This document shows positions 47,421 to 59,500 of a stretch of DNA of 64,000 nt, piece by piece. The notes under the pieces were generated by a model that saw only the letters and a program-made list of their open reading frames with translations, was not told the origin of the DNA and ran no database searches. How positions within the stretch are numbered: the first letter of the stretch is position 1; each line of letters begins with the position of its first letter. The position numbers and the translations under genes were made by a program. Source of the DNA: Gluconacetobacter liquefaciens (GTDB taxonomy: Bacteria; Pseudomonadota; Alphaproteobacteria; Acetobacterales; Acetobacteraceae); contig NZ_QQAW01000003.1 of assembly GCF_003350405.1 (NCBI RefSeq), positions 372,001 to 436,000 on the forward strand, written 5' to 3'.

Positions 47421-48497
47421 TTGGGCGTTGCAGTCACTCTGCCGGAATCCGAGAAAACGGCAACCGCGAAGCATTCCGGCTCCGGCGCTTCGGCGCAGGA
47501 AGGGGCCGAAGCTGCTTTGCAGGAGTTGTCGAGCTATCTCGCCGACGACATGGCCGCGTGCAATCGCGCCATCATCGAGCGGATGGATAGTCCAGTCGCT
47601 CTGATCCCCCAGTTGGCCGCCCATCTGGTGGCGGCCGGCGGCAAGCGGCTGCGGCCGCTGCTGACGCTGGCTTCGGCGCGCCTGTGCGACTACCCGGTCG
47701 GCCCGGACCATCAGCGCCATGTCGCATTGGCCGCGTGCGTGGAATTTATCCATACCGCGACCTTGCTGCATGACGACGTGGTGGATGAGAGCCAGTTGCG
47801 GCGCGGGTTGGCCAGCGCCAACGCCGTGTTCGGCAACAAGGCATCGGTGCTGGTGGGCGATTTCCTGTTCGCCCGTTCGTTTCAGTTGATGACGGATGAC
47901 GGTTCGCTGAAGGTGATGGCGATCCTGTCCTCGGCGTCGGCGACGATCGCCGAGGGCGAGGTTCTGCAGATGTCGACGCAGAACGATCTGTCCACGTCGG
48001 TCGATCAGTACCTCACGGTCATCCACGGCAAGACGGCGGCCCTGTTTGCCGCTGCCTGTCGCGTCGGAGCGGTGGTGGCCAAGCGACCGGAAGCCGAGGA
48101 AGAGGCGCTGGAAGCGTTCGGCACCAATCTGGGCATGGCCTTCCAACTGGTTGACGATGCGCTGGACTACGCGGCGGACCAGGCCGTGCTGGGCAAGACC
48201 GTGGGCGACGATTTCCGCGAAGGCAAGATCACGCTTCCGGTCCTGGCGGCGTATGCTGCTGGAAGCGAGGAGGATCGCCGGTTCTGGCGGCGGGTCATCG
48301 AGGAGAGCGAACAGGCGCCCGAGGATCTTGACCATGCTCTGGCGCTGATCGCCCGGACCGACGCCATCGGTGTGACGCTGGATCGTGCCGCCGTCTATGC
48401 CCGCGCGGCATGTGAGGCACTGAATATCTTCCCCGATAGCCGTTTGCGCCGTTTGTTGCAGGATACAGCGTCCTACACCGTCAGCCGGGCCCGCTGA
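47421..48497 (+). CDS. Long-chain all-trans polyprenyl diphosphate synthase (quinone side chain)
   Basis: 358 residues with both aspartate-rich motifs of prenyl elongases: LLHDDVVDES near residue 120 and LVDDALDYAADQ near 240, plus GGKRLRPLLTLAS and GKTAALFAAACR. The family makes the C40-C50 tail of ubiquinone by adding IPP units (octaprenyl to decaprenyl). A TTG at 47421 with GGGGAG eight bases upstream is the likely start; the frame stays open upstream but that part is unconserved. Acetic acid bacteria of this group usually make Q10 or Q9, so decaprenyl synthase is the likely product. Confidence 0.88.
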   Translation: MGVAVTLPESEKTATAKHSGSGASAQEGAEAALQELSSYLADDMAACNRAIIERMDSPVALIPQLAAHLVAAGGKRLRPLLTLASARLCDYPVGPDHQRHVALAACVEFIHTATLLHDDVVDESQLRRGLASANAVFGNKASVLVGDFLFARSFQLMTDDGSLKVMAILSSASATIAEGEVLQMSTQNDLSTSVDQYLTVIHGKTAALFAAACRVGAVVAKRPEAEEEALEAFGTNLGMAFQLVDDALDYAADQAVLGKTVGDDFREGKITLPVLAAYAAGSEEDRRFWRRVIEESEQAPEDLDHALALIARTDAIGVTLDRAAVYARAACEALNIFPDSRLRRLLQDTASYTVSRAR

Positions 48498-48507
48498 GCG
48501 CCCGATC

Positions 48508-48535
48508 GGGAAAGGCACCCCCGACGGGCCTTTTC
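48508..48535 (+). terminator. Hairpin after the polyprenyl synthase gene
   Basis: GGGAAAGGCACCCC and GGGCCTTTTCC form an imperfect stem 10 nt after the stop codon, followed by a short T-rich stretch (TTTTCCGTTTCTC). It is consistent with a Rho-independent terminator with a bulge. Confidence 0.5.
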
Positions 48536-48626
48536 CGTTTCTCGGCTGCGCATAGTGTATAGGGTCGCACTTGCTTGTGCTTGTCCGACTGTTTTTTAAT
48601 CAATCAATCAAAGAAGGCCGCGTCGG

Positions 48627-49445
48627 TCAGAACGTGGTTGTCGCCGGAGCAAACAGGGTTGGTGCGCTATAGCCCAGCGCAGCCATGGCCGTCGTCATGC
48701 GTGCGGGTTCAGCCGGCATGGTGGTAAAGAAGGCCCGATCGCGACGGTGGAGGGCTTCGGGCTGGGGCGGAAGCGTCTGCAAGACCGTTGCCGCCTGGCG
48801 CGCCACGGCATCCGCCGGGTCCAGCCAGATCATCCCTGGTGGCGAGGCCGCGCGAAAGGCATCCATCAGGAATGTGTAATGGGTGCAACCGATGCCGACC
48901 ACGTCGATCCGGTCGCCGCCGGGTTGTTCGAACAGGGCTGCCAGTTCCCTCTGGACGATGTCGGGCGGAGCCGCGTGGCCGCGAAAGGCGCGTTCGGCCA
49001 GATCGGCGAGCCCGCGTGCGCCGTGGGCCAGCAGGGTGCAATCCGGGGCGTAGCGCTGTTGCAGGGCGCGCAGATAGGGGCGGCGGACCGTCGCCCGCGT
49101 CGCCAGCAGGCCGACGGTACGGGTGCGGCTCAGTTCGGCGGCCCATTTGATCGGTGGGACGCAGCCGACGAACGGGATGTCGTATCGTTCCCGTAGCGCC
49201 CCCAGCGCCAATGTGCTGGCGGTGTTGCAGGCGATGACGACGAGATCGGGCGCGAGGCTGGCGATGGCCTCGCCCATCAGGGTGACCACGCGCGCGATCA
49301 GTGCGGCATCTTCCTGCTCGCCATACGGATAGATCGCCGTGTCGGCCAGGTAATCGACCGGCGTGCCGGGGAGGCGGCCGCGAAGCGCCCGAACGATCCC
49401 GAAACCGCCGATCCCCGAATCGAACGCGAGAATCCGCTGCGTCAT
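48627..49445 (-). CDS. murI: Glutamate racemase
   Basis: 272 residues. It interconverts L- and D-glutamate for peptidoglycan. It has the start DSGIGGFGIVRAL, the first active-site Cys in VVIACNTAST and the second in IGCTHYTFL. The ATG at 49445 is used since any longer frame is an arginine-rich shadow of the upstream region. It begins 10 nt after pyrE, so pyrE-murI is probably one transcript. Confidence 0.93.
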   Translation of the reverse strand: MTQRILAFDSGIGGFGIVRALRGRLPGTPVDYLADTAIYPYGEQEDAALIARVVTLMGEAIASLAPDLVVIACNTASTLALGALRERYDIPFVGCVPPIKWAAELSRTRTVGLLATRATVRRPYLRALQQRYAPDCTLLAHGARGLADLAERAFRGHAAPPDIVQRELAALFEQPGGDRIDVVGIGCTHYTFLMDAFRAASPPGMIWLDPADAVARQAATVLQTLPPQPEALHRRDRAFFTTMPAEPARMTTAMAALGYSAPTLFAPATTTF

Positions 49446-49455
49446 GGCAAGGCGA

Positions 49456-50214
49456 TCAGCCCTGGCCCTGGGCGCTCTTGAAGGCCAGCGCCTCCTCCAG
49501 GCTGGACACGCCGCCATGCTTGCCCGACCAGCCGCACGGATCTTCGAGGAAGCGCCGGACCTCGGACGCGTCCTTTTCCGAGAAATAGGGCTGGCCGGCG
49601 CAGGCTTCCAGTACATCCCACCAGGTGCACAGCGCATGCAGCGAGATGTTCATATCCGCCAGCGTGCGCAGCGAACCGGGAAATACGCCATAGAAGAACA
49701 CGACGAACGTGTGGTCGACGATTGCCCCAGCGTCGCGCAGGGCGCGGGCGAATCGGATCTTGGAGGAGCCGTCGGTCGTCAGGTCCTCGACCAGCAGGGT
49801 GCGCATGCCGTCGGGTACGTCGCCTTCGATCTGCGCATTGCGGCCGAAACCCTTGGGCTTCTTACGGACGTAGGCCATCGGCGCCATCATGCGGTCGGCA
49901 ATCCAGGCGGCGAAGGGGATGCCTGCGGTTTCGCCGCCCACGACGGCGTCGATGCTTTCGTAGCCGATATGCCGGCCGATCTTCTCCACGCCCAGTTCGA
50001 CGATCTTGGCGCGGGCGCGAGGGAAAAAGATGATGCGGCGGCAGTCGATATAGACAGGCGACTTCCAGCCCGATGTCAGTGTGTAGGGTTCCTCGGGCCG
50101 GAAATTGACCGCTTTGATTTCCAGCAGCAGCTTGGCGGTCGTCAGCGCGGCATCGCGGTCCCAGGCGGAGGAGCCCGACGAGGCGCCTGTACCGTAGCCT
50201 GTTGAATCGTTCAT
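49456..50214 (-). CDS. pyrE: Orotate phosphoribosyltransferase
   Basis: 252 residues. It joins orotate with PRPP to give OMP in pyrimidine synthesis. The PRPP-binding motif is TLLVEDLTTDGSS; the catalytic Lys loop is YVRKKPKGFGR and the orotate site TLTSGWKSPVYID. The C-terminal ~60 residues (after ISLHALCTWWDVLE) extend beyond the E. coli length, as in other alphaproteobacteria. ATG 50214. No attenuator hairpin was recognised upstream. Confidence 0.93.
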   Translation of the reverse strand: MNDSTGYGTGASSGSSAWDRDAALTTAKLLLEIKAVNFRPEEPYTLTSGWKSPVYIDCRRIIFFPRARAKIVELGVEKIGRHIGYESIDAVVGGETAGIPFAAWIADRMMAPMAYVRKKPKGFGRNAQIEGDVPDGMRTLLVEDLTTDGSSKIRFARALRDAGAIVDHTFVVFFYGVFPGSLRTLADMNISLHALCTWWDVLEACAGQPYFSEKDASEVRRFLEDPCGWSGKHGGVSSLEEALAFKSAQGQG

Positions 50215-50491
50215 CTGGTGTGTCTTTCCGGTCCGATAGCGTAGGGAAACGAGGTGGAAAAGCCTTAGCGGGATCGTCCGGGAAAATCTATCGCACGACG
50301 GACATCATTCCATCGGAATCCCATCTGCGCCGCGCTGCGCGAGGGGCTGGATCGCGTCTGGCCGGGGGGCGGTTTCTCTTGCCGGAGACGGAGATACTCG
50401 TTAGTATAACTGTAATTGCAAATCGTTCGCAATAAGGATTTAATACCGTGGCGCCAGAAACGGCCGGATTACACGAAACTGCGAACGGGCG

Positions 50492-50686
50492 GTGGTGACC
50501 GCGTACCGGGAGTTGCGGGATGTTGGGACGGGCGATGTTTCGGCTTTCCATGCCTGCACCACCCTGTATCGCATCCATCATCCCGAGGCGTCGCTGAACG
50601 AAGCCCGGCGTCTGGTTTCCGAATGGATCGACCACCATGTGGTGCGCGGGGCCGAAGGGCCGACGGCCGGCTGCGACTGTCCCTGA
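50492..50686 (+). CDS. Small hypothetical protein
   Basis: 64 residues starting with GTG. The sequence (TAYRELRDVGTGDVSAFHA, then EASLNEARRLVSEWIDHH) looks helical and well coded, and a strong bidirectional terminator follows 30 nt later, which supports a real gene. No family was recognised and no membrane or signal segment is seen. Confidence 0.5.
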   Translation: MVTAYRELRDVGTGDVSAFHACTTLYRIHHPEASLNEARRLVSEWIDHHVVRGAEGPTAGCDCP

Positions 50687-50716
50687 CTGTTTGCCCACAC
50701 TGATATGCGGGCAACG

Positions 50717-50752
50717 AAAAAGCCCGGCGGCCCATCGGCCGCCGGGCTTTTT
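50717..50752. terminator. Bidirectional Rho-independent terminator
   Basis: A perfect 16-bp inverted repeat (AAAAAGCCCGGCGGCC and its complement) with a 4-nt loop CATC. The A-run on the left and T-run on the right give a U-tract in both directions, serving the small plus-strand gene and gltA on the minus strand. Confidence 0.9.
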
Positions 50753-50865
50753 CATATTGCGGGCGGGACATCGCGCGGGGAGGAAATTCTCCCGAATCCT
50801 GTCGGCCTTGAGCGAGTCTGCCGATCCGGCCGGATGGAGTCACCCGGACGGATCGGCGCCGGACC

Positions 50866-52164
50866 TTAGCCGCGCTTGGCGAACGGCACGAAGTCGCGTT
50901 CCGGCGAGCCAGTATAGAGCTGGCGCGGACGGCTGATGCGCTGACCCGGTTCCTCGATCATTTCCTTCCACTGGCTGATCCAGCCGGTGGTACGGGCGAG
51001 GGCAAACAGCACGGTGAACATGCTGGTGGGGATGCCCATGGCCTTCAGGATGATGCCCGAATAGAAATCGACGTTCGGATACAGGCTGCGCTTGACGAAA
51101 TATTCGTCGCTGATCGCGATCTTTTCAAGTTCCACCGCCAGGTCCAGCAGCGGGTCGTCCTTGATCCCCAGTTCGCCCAGAACTTCGTGGCAGGTCGCCT
51201 GCATGATCTTCGCCCGCGGGTCGAAATTCTTGTAGACGCGATGGCCGAAGCCCATCAGACGCACGCCGCTGTTCTTGTCCTTCACCTGGGCGATGAACTC
51301 GGGGATGTTGTCCTTGCTGCCGATCTTGGCCAGCATTTTCAGCACGGCTTCGTTCGCGCCGCCATGGGCGGGTCCCCACAGTGCGGCGATGCCGGCGGCA
51401 ACGCAGGCGAACGGGTTGGCGCCTGTCGAGCCTGCCATGCGGACCGTCGAGGTCGAGGCATTCTGTTCGTGGTCCGCATGCAGGATCAGGATGCGATCCA
51501 TCGCCCGCGCCAGGATCGGGTTGACCTGGTATGGCTCCGACGGATGCGCGAACATCATCGAGAGGAAATTTTCCGCGTAGGTCTGGTCGTTGCGCGGGTA
51601 AACGAACGCTTCGCCTTGCGTATATTTGTAGGCCCAGGCGGCAATGGTCGGCAGCTTGGCGATCAGGCGCACGGCCGACAGGTTGCGGCTGGCCTCGTTC
51701 GAGATGTCGATGGCGTCGTGATAGAAGGCCGACAGCGCGCCGACCGTGCCACACAGAATCGCCATCGGATGGGCATCGCGGCGGAACCCATTGAAGAAAT
51801 TACGGATCTGTTCATGCAGCAACGTGTGCGAATTCAGGGTCGCAACGAAATCGTCATGCTGAGCAGTGGTCGGCAGTTCGCCGTTCAGCAGCAGGTATGC
51901 GACCTCAGTGAAGGTGGCCTGCTCGGCCAACTGCGCGATCGGATAACCCCGATGCAGCAGGACGCCCTTCTCACCGTCGATGAACGTGATCTTGCTGGTG
52001 CACGACGCCGTCTCGCCATAGCCGGGGTCGAACGTGAAGACACCGAGATCGGCGGTGATCTTGCGGATGTCCAGCACGTCGGGACCCAGCGTTCCGGAAT
52101 GGACCGGCAGACTGGCTGTTTTGCCCTCTAGCGAGACGGTGGCCACTTTTGCTGGCTCGGTCAT
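50866..52164 (-). CDS. gltA: Citrate synthase, type II
   Basis: 432 residues, the length of the hexameric, NADH-sensitive bacterial type. Landmarks are the first catalytic His region [15 protein letters not shown], the second His in [10 protein letters not shown], and [13 protein letters not shown] near the C terminus with the catalytic Asp region. It condenses oxaloacetate and acetyl-CoA. ATG 52164 has AGGAGAGTTTG upstream; the longer open frame is rejected as unconserved. Its acetic acid bacterial orthologue (aarA) is needed for acetate resistance; aarC lies about 2.5 kb away. Confidence 0.95.
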   Translation of the reverse strand: MTEPAKVATVSLEGKTASLPVHSGTLGPDVLDIRKITADLGVFTFDPGYGETASCTSKITFIDGEKGVLLHRGYPIAQLAEQATFTEVAYLLLNGELPTTAQHDDFVATLNSHTLLHEQIRNFFNGFRRDAHPMAILCGTVGALSAFYHDAIDISNEASRNLSAVRLIAKLPTIAAWAYKYTQGEAFVYPRNDQTYAENFLSMMFAHPSEPYQVNPILARAMDRILILHADHEQNASTSTVRMAGSTGANPFACVAAGIAALWGPAHGGANEAVLKMLAKIGSKDNIPEFIAQVKDKNSGVRLMGFGHRVYKNFDPRAKIMQATCHEVLGELGIKDDPLLDLAVELEKIAISDEYFVKRSLYPNVDFYSGIILKAMGIPTSMFTVLFALARTTGWISQWKEMIEEPGQRISRPRQLYTGSPERDFVPFAKRG

Positions 52165-52352
52165 CAAACTCTCCTCTTGGTCGTTCGCCGCCGTGCGAGC
52201 GGCCATTCTCATCCCCAACCTGCGGACACCTGTCCTCTGCGTGACAGTTTGCGACGTATCGGTCCGCCGCTGTGTCCTCATGCAGGCATGCGCCGAGATA
52301 AGGACGAAACGGCTACCGTGGCAACTCTGCCGGCAGGGGGGCGCTTACCCCC

Positions 52353-52910
52353 TCAATTGCATAGCGCAAGGGTCAGAACGGCCTGTTTGCGTGCCAGTGC
52401 ATGCCAGGGGCCATGCACCGTGAAACAGGCAAGGGAAGCGACCGGAAAGCCCCGAATCAGGATCGTCTTGTCCGGGTCGTCGATGGCGTGTCCGGCCAGG
52501 TCCATCACCAGTTGGTACAAATCCGGATTGTGCCCTATCACAATGATATTGTTAATATTTTCTGGCGTTTCCTGAAGAATTTCCAGGATGCTTTCGCTGC
52601 CGCATTCATAGAGCCGGGCCTCCTGGCGCAGTTGCGGCGCGACGGTGGTCGAAAACGGGCCGAGTGCCGCATAGGTCTCGCCCGAACGCATCGCCGGACT
52701 GATCACGGCCATCTCCGGAACGAAGCCGATCTCGCGCAGTTGTGTTCCGCGCTGGTGGGCCTGACGGCGCCCGGCGGGGGTCAAGGGACGCCCGAGGTCG
52801 CTGGATGGGCTGGGATCGCCATAGGGGCCGGGGAAGGCTTCCGCGTGGCGCATCAGCACCAGCGTCCGCGCGGGGCCCTCTATCCCGGCGGGGTCTGACG
52901 CGGTGGCCAT
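52353..52910 (-). CDS. SixA-like phosphohistidine phosphatase (histidine phosphatase superfamily)
   Basis: 185 residues with the branch-1 signature LVLMRHAEAF (phosphorylated His) and the later catalytic His in IVIGHNPDL. Short SixA-type proteins dephosphorylate phospho-His residues such as those of phosphorelay or PTS proteins. The start overlaps the stop of the chorismate mutase gene (TGATG), so translation is coupled. The specific target is unknown. Confidence 0.8.
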   Translation of the reverse strand: MATASDPAGIEGPARTLVLMRHAEAFPGPYGDPSPSSDLGRPLTPAGRRQAHQRGTQLREIGFVPEMAVISPAMRSGETYAALGPFSTTVAPQLRQEARLYECGSESILEILQETPENINNIIVIGHNPDLYQLVMDLAGHAIDDPDKTILIRGFPVASLACFTVHGPWHALARKQAVLTLALCN

Positions 52911-53254
52911 CAGACGGTGCCGGGCCCGGTGGATTTGCGCGCGATGGCTTCGTGATGGCGGATGACCTCCTTGATGATGAAGGCCAGGAACTTCTCGGCA
53001 AAGTCGGGGTCCAGCCGCGCGGCCTCAGCCAACTCGCGCAACCGCGCGACTTGCCGGGCCTCGCGGGCCGGATCGGCAGGGGGCATGTTGTGGCGCGCTT
53101 TCAACTCGCCCACGGCCTGGGTATGGCGGAAACGCTCGGCCAGCATGTAGATCAGCGCGGCATCGATATTGTCGATGCTCTGGCGGAGCCCCAGAAGCAT
53201 CTCCTGGGCGCCCGGCGCCTGACTTGTCTGGTCGATGGCCACGGTATCGTTCAC
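52910..53254 (-). CDS. Chorismate mutase, AroQ class
   Basis: 114 residues, all-helical. The core LRQSIDNIDAALIYMLAERF (start of the first helix), ELKARHNMP and the final helix with EVIRHHEAIARK match the AroQ fold with its Arg/Lys/Glu active-site pattern. It converts chorismate to prephenate for Phe/Tyr synthesis. A GTG at 53254 with AGGAG upstream is used; the longer frame is a charged shadow. The one-base overlap with the SixA-like gene suggests an operon. Confidence 0.85.
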   Translation of the reverse strand: MNDTVAIDQTSQAPGAQEMLLGLRQSIDNIDAALIYMLAERFRHTQAVGELKARHNMPPADPAREARQVARLRELAEAARLDPDFAEKFLAFIIKEVIRHHEAIARKSTGPGTV

Positions 53255-53297
53255 GTCAACATGCTCCTGTCTGTCGATCGTGCGGTTATACCGTGTT

Positions 53298-54104
53298 TCA
53301 GTCCTCGGCGGGCAGATCGATCCATGCCAGGTGGCCGCCTTTTCCGGCACCTGTGTCGGTAAAGACCGAGCGGCCCCCGGCGCGTCCGTCGCGCACCCAC
53401 GGGCGGCCGTCGGTCGACCGGCGGTCGTGCCCGCAATAAACGGTGTAGCCGGGCGGAATATGGTCGACCCAGTTCAGCCTGCGTTCCGGGTAGCCGTCCT
53501 TGCGCGTACGGCCCGTGGTTTCACCGAACAGGGCGCGCGACAGCAGCGGGGTCACGTCTCCGAGGCCCGGGGGCGGAGGTTCGGAAAGCATCCGAGAGTG
53601 GAAGCCGCCATGCACAAAAATCCGCCGGCCCAGCACGATCCACGGCGGCGCCTGCGCGATGTCCTGCACCGCCCGGTGATGGACGTCGTCGTTATCCGGG
53701 ACCTGGAACTGGCGGACGGTCTCGCTCAGCGCGGCGTCGAACCGCAATTTGTGGCCCGCCAGGGCGCGCGCCAGCTTGCGGTCGTGGTTGCCCAGGATGA
53801 ACAGTCCGCGACCGTCATCCAGCAGGCGCTGCATCAGGCGGAAGGTGCCGACACTATCCGGTCCGTGGTCCACCAGGTCGCCGAGCTGGATGACGAATCG
53901 GTCGGTTGCCACTGCGTGTTCGAAAGCCCGCAGATCGCCGTGCACGTCGCCGACCACCCGAATCGGGCGCCCGGCGATCAGTGCTTCCAGCGCAGGCAGG
54001 TCGCGCCAGAATTCAGCTCCCTCGGCCGGTAAAAAATCCGGCGTGGGGAGATGTTGTGGCTTCCAGGCTGTGTCGTCGGTCGACGGGATGTGATTCTGCG
54101 GCAT
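53298..54104 (-). CDS. Calcineurin-type metallophosphoesterase
   Basis: 268 residues with the full PPP/metallophosphoesterase motif series: GDVHGDLR, GDLVDHGPDS, LGNHDRKL, the later VHGGFH and CGHD. These bind two metal ions for phosphoester hydrolysis. It resembles serine/threonine-type phosphatases of the PrpA/ApaH kind, though the C-terminal part is not diagnostic. No signal peptide. Substrate unknown. Confidence 0.82.
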   Translation of the reverse strand: MPQNHIPSTDDTAWKPQHLPTPDFLPAEGAEFWRDLPALEALIAGRPIRVVGDVHGDLRAFEHAVATDRFVIQLGDLVDHGPDSVGTFRLMQRLLDDGRGLFILGNHDRKLARALAGHKLRFDAALSETVRQFQVPDNDDVHHRAVQDIAQAPPWIVLGRRIFVHGGFHSRMLSEPPPPGLGDVTPLLSRALFGETTGRTRKDGYPERRLNWVDHIPPGYTVYCGHDRRSTDGRPWVRDGRAGGRSVFTDTGAGKGGHLAWIDLPAED

Positions 54105-54231
54105 GGGGCTTCGGTCACGATGAGGGAGGTGATAGGCCTTTCGTCGGATATGGGGTGACGGTCGTCATCTTGCCATGTGTCAGCCGTCGACGCCCCGGAA
54201 TGTGGGGGCAGCGCATGGCAGGTAGTCGTTC

Positions 54232-54537
54232 TTATCTGGATGCCGCCAGCCAGCCGGGGTAACGGCGTTCGATCCTGATGATGAGATTGTCCACACCACG
54301 ACGCAGCAGCGCCACGTCCTCGGCCAGCAGGATCAGTCCGAGTGGGAGCATCCACAGGCCCAGGATCGGCAGAAAGGACAGCAATCCCCCCACAATCAGC
54401 AGGAGACTCGCCAGAACCCGTGCTGGACGGCGCGATGGAACCCGCAGCCAGTCGATCGCCCCGCGCAGCCGCGACGGCACGCGGGTCAGGGCCATGCGTA
54501 CCAGCCGCTCATGATCGTTTTCCAGGTCGTTCACGGG
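54232..54537 (-). CDS. Small inner-membrane protein
   Basis: About 101 residues, with one or two tightly packed membrane helices in VLASLLLIVGGLLSFLPILG and WMLPLGLILLAEDVALL, followed by a basic tail (IRIERRYPGW). This arrangement is common in small alphaproteobacterial envelope proteins of unknown role. The start is uncertain: GTG 54537 is used, ATG 54498 is the alternative. It is divergent from aarC. Confidence 0.6.
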   Translation of the reverse strand, partial: PVNDLENDHERLVRMALTRVPSRLRGAIDWLRVPSRRPARVLASLLLIVGGLLSFLPILGLWMLPLGLILLAEDVALLRRGVDNLIIRIERRYPGWLAASR

Positions 54538-54688
54538 GGACTTGCTCAAGGATAACACTCTTTTGTTGTGACGGGTCCGCCAGGAAAGAGAACAGATGGC
54601 GTGTCGGCCATCCTGGTATCCGATACGGTATCCTGTCTTCATGGCAGGATCGGGGCGACCGGACCCGCGCAGTACAAGACCAAGATAA

Positions 54689-56233
<1,545 letters not shown>

Positions 56234-56246
56234 CATCCGTCAGGCA

Positions 56247-56274
56247 GCGCTCCCAGGGCAACCCCTGGGAGCGC
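56247..56274. terminator. Strong hairpin after aarC
   Basis: A perfect 12-bp stem (GCGCTCCCAGGG and complement) with loop CAAC lies 14 nt after the aarC stop. It lacks a long T-run but is the only strong hairpin before the AT-rich gap leading to smc. Confidence 0.6.
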
Positions 56275-56522
56275 GGCGTTCGCAGGTGGAATGCAAATGA
56301 CCAGATAGATGTTTGTTTTTAAAAGATATTATTCGTCAGCGATCATGTCGCCGCGAAGGTATGGCATGTAATGAATTATCTCCATTCCATGTCATATTTA
56401 TCTGTTTCTAAAAGATTTATGGTACAAATCTGCGGGTCGCGGGCTATTCGGAAAACAAGGCGCGACGATGTGATGCCGTCACACCATTCTTTTCTGTATT
56501 GTTTTTAAAGCAGATATTCGCT
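56275..56522. other. AT-rich spacer between aarC and smc
   Basis: About 250 bp between converging genes with much lower GC than either neighbour. No gene was found. It contains T-runs that could assist termination. Confidence 0.4.
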
Positions 56523-59500
56523 TCATTCGCCTTGGTGGGCAGCTTCGGTCCTGGGTTGGCCGACCATGCTCGCCGCGTGGTCAAGATCGACCGACAGCAC
56601 ACGGCTGACGCCGCGCTCCTGCATCGTCACCCCATAGAGCCGGTCCATATGCGCCATGGTCAGTTGGTGATGCGTCACGACCAGGAAGCGCGTGCCGGCT
56701 TCGGCCACCATATCGGCCAGCAGGGCACAGAAGCGCCCGACATTGGCATCGTCCAGCGGTGCGTCGACTTCGTCCAGCACGCAGATCGGCGCGGGATTGC
56801 AGCGGAATACCGCGAAGATCAGCGACAGGGCGGTCAGGGCCTGTTCGCCACCCGAGAGCAGTGACAGCGTGGCCAGCTTCTTGCCCGGCGGCTGGGCATA
56901 GATTTCCAGCCCCGCCTGCAACGGGTCGTCACTCCCCACCATGCCCAGATGTGCCCGCCCGCCATTGAACATGCGGGCGAACAGCGACTGGAAATGCCTG
57001 TCGACCTCGGTGAACACCGCCAGCAGGCGCTCGCGCCCCTCGCGGTTCAGGGCGCCGATCGAGCCTCGTAGCCGGGCAATGGCCGTATCCAGTTCGTCCT
57101 TTTCGCGCTGGATGGTGGTGATCCGCGTCTCGGCTTCGTCGGCTTCCAGTTCGGCGCGCAGATTGACCGGTCCCATATCCTCGCGCTCGCGGGTCAGGCG
57201 GGCGATCTTTCGGCGCAGGCTGGTTTCTGCCGCTTCCGTCAGGTCGGGCGGAACGATGCCGGGTGGCTCCGGCGTCTCGGTCAGCAGTTGGGCCAGGATG
57301 GCTTCGGCCTGTTCGTGCCGGCCCTCGGCGCGCAGCACGGCCTCACGCCCGGCCGCCAGGGCGGCCTCGGCATCGCGCCGCGCGGTCTGGGCGTTCACCA
57401 ATGCGTCTTCTGCCTCGGCCAACTGGCGGGAGGCCTCCGCGTGGTCGGCCTCGGCCTTGGCCATCGCCTCGCGCGCGCTTTCGCGGGTGCGGGTGACTTC
57501 TTCAGGCATGGAGGCAAGGCGTGCATGGTCCGACCGTGCGGCATCCAGGCGGGTTGTGGTGCCATGCAGTTCGGTGGTGGCGGCGGCCTGACGGGCGGTC
57601 CAGTCGGCCAGCGCGGCCGCAATGCCGGTCAGGCGGGCCTGGATGGTCTGGTCCTCGCCGGCCAGGGTGACGCGATGCTGGCGAGCCTCGTCCTCGGCCT
57701 GCCGGGCGGCGGCCACGGCCTCGCGTGCTTCGCGGACGTGGGCTGCGATCGCCTCCAGATCGGGCAGGGCCTGCTGCTCGGCAGTGATGCGGGCCAGCCG
57801 TTCCGCCGCTTCGTCCCGTTCCTGGCGCAGGGCGTCCAGGCGCGGCGCCTGCGCGTCCAGCACGCTGCGGGTCTCGATCAGTGTGGCCTGTCGGGCCGCG
57901 TGGGCGGTCTGGGCCTGTTCCAGTGCCCGTTCGGCCTCCTGCTGACGCTGTCGGCCTGCCTCATGGGCCGCAGCGGCCTCACAGGCCCGGATTTCGGCAG
58001 CGGCCAGGGCGGAATCGGTCTCGGCGCTGGGAGGCAGAGCCGCGAGGGTGGCTTCGGCCTCCTGCCGGGCGGCCTCGGCCTGCTCAGCCTCACGGGCGAT
58101 GCGGTGCAGTTCGGGGAGGATCGTCGCCAGTCGCGCTTCGGCCTCGTTATTGCGAGCGGCCGTGGCCTCATCCTCCCGTCTGGCGACTTCCAGTGCGGTT
58201 TCGGCGCGTTTGCGGGCGTCGCGGCATGCTGTTTCAGCGGCCTGCGCGGTCTGTTCCTGCTGACGGGCGACTTCATGGCGCCGGGCCAGTTCAGCGGCAT
58301 CCGGCAGGTCGGCTGCTGCCTGCCGGGCGGCATTCAACGCGGTTTCGGCCTCCGCAAGCGTCTGCGTCGCCTGATCGTGCTGGGGCTGGACCGTCTCCAG
58401 CCGGGCGCGCGCGGTGGCGTCCAGCCGGCTGATTTCGGCTTCATCGGTGCGGGCCTGACGCAGGGCAGCTTCGATTGCCGCGCGGGCGGTGCGGGCGTTG
58501 CCAACTGACTCGGTCGCCGCCGATCGGGCCTGCTCGGCAGCAGCCAGAGCGGCTTCGACGGTCGGGAGATCGGCCAGACGGGTCTGGCGCGCGGCCTCGG
58601 TTTCGCGCAGGAGGTTGCGCTGTCGCAGCAGCAGCGCCGCCCGGCTGGGCTGGCCGGCCGCCACGCGATAGCCATCCCAACGCCATAACGCACCGTCGCG
58701 TGCCACCAGGCTCTGGCCCGGCAGTAGGTCGTTCTGAAAGGCCGCGCCGTCGGCCCCGTCCTCCAGTAGGCCGATCGCGGCCAGGGCACGGGCCATGGCA
58801 GGCGGGGCCGTCACCAGCGTGGCCAGGGCAACCGTGCCCGCGCCCGGCAGCGGTGGCGCGCTCAGGGGCGACAGGGCATGCCACATGCGCGGCGCGTCCG
58901 GTGCGATAGAGGCATCCAGCCCATCGGTCAGGGCAGCGGCAAGGGCGGCTTCCAATCCGTCGGGCACCGTGATGTCATCGACGACCGGCCGGAAATGTGT
59001 CTCGCTCTGTCCGGTTTTCAGCGCCTGGGTCAGGCCTTCCGCCTGCGCGTCCAGCCGTGAAAGGTCGGCCTTCAGTTCGCTCAGGCGGTGCGTCGCGGCG
59101 TCGCGGTCGGTGGCGGCGCTCGCCAGGGCGGCTTCTGCGCCTTCCAATGTCCGGCCGGCCTCGGCGAGGCGTTGTTCCGCATCCTCGCGCGCCGTTCTGA
59201 CGGCGGTCAGCCGTTCCGGTGCGATGGCGGCAGACTGGGCATGTGCCAGATCCTCGGCCAAGGCATGCAGCCGCGTGACGGCGCGCTGATGCGCCGTATC
59301 CGCCGATTGCATGGCAGCCTGGGTGGTGGTGCGCCGGTTCGTGCCCTCCTGAAGGCGGGCATAAGCGTCGATCCGGCCGGCGGAGGCTGCCTGACGGTCC
59401 AGTTCCGCCTGCTCCAGCGCGGCACGGGCGGCATCTAGGGTGGATTGCGCTGCGACGAGACCGGCGCGCAATGCATCCCGGTGTTCGGCGGCGACCCGCT

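Noticed and set aside
51187-52131. 314-codon plus-strand frame
   Set aside because: Antisense to gltA; composition is a mirror of the real gene.
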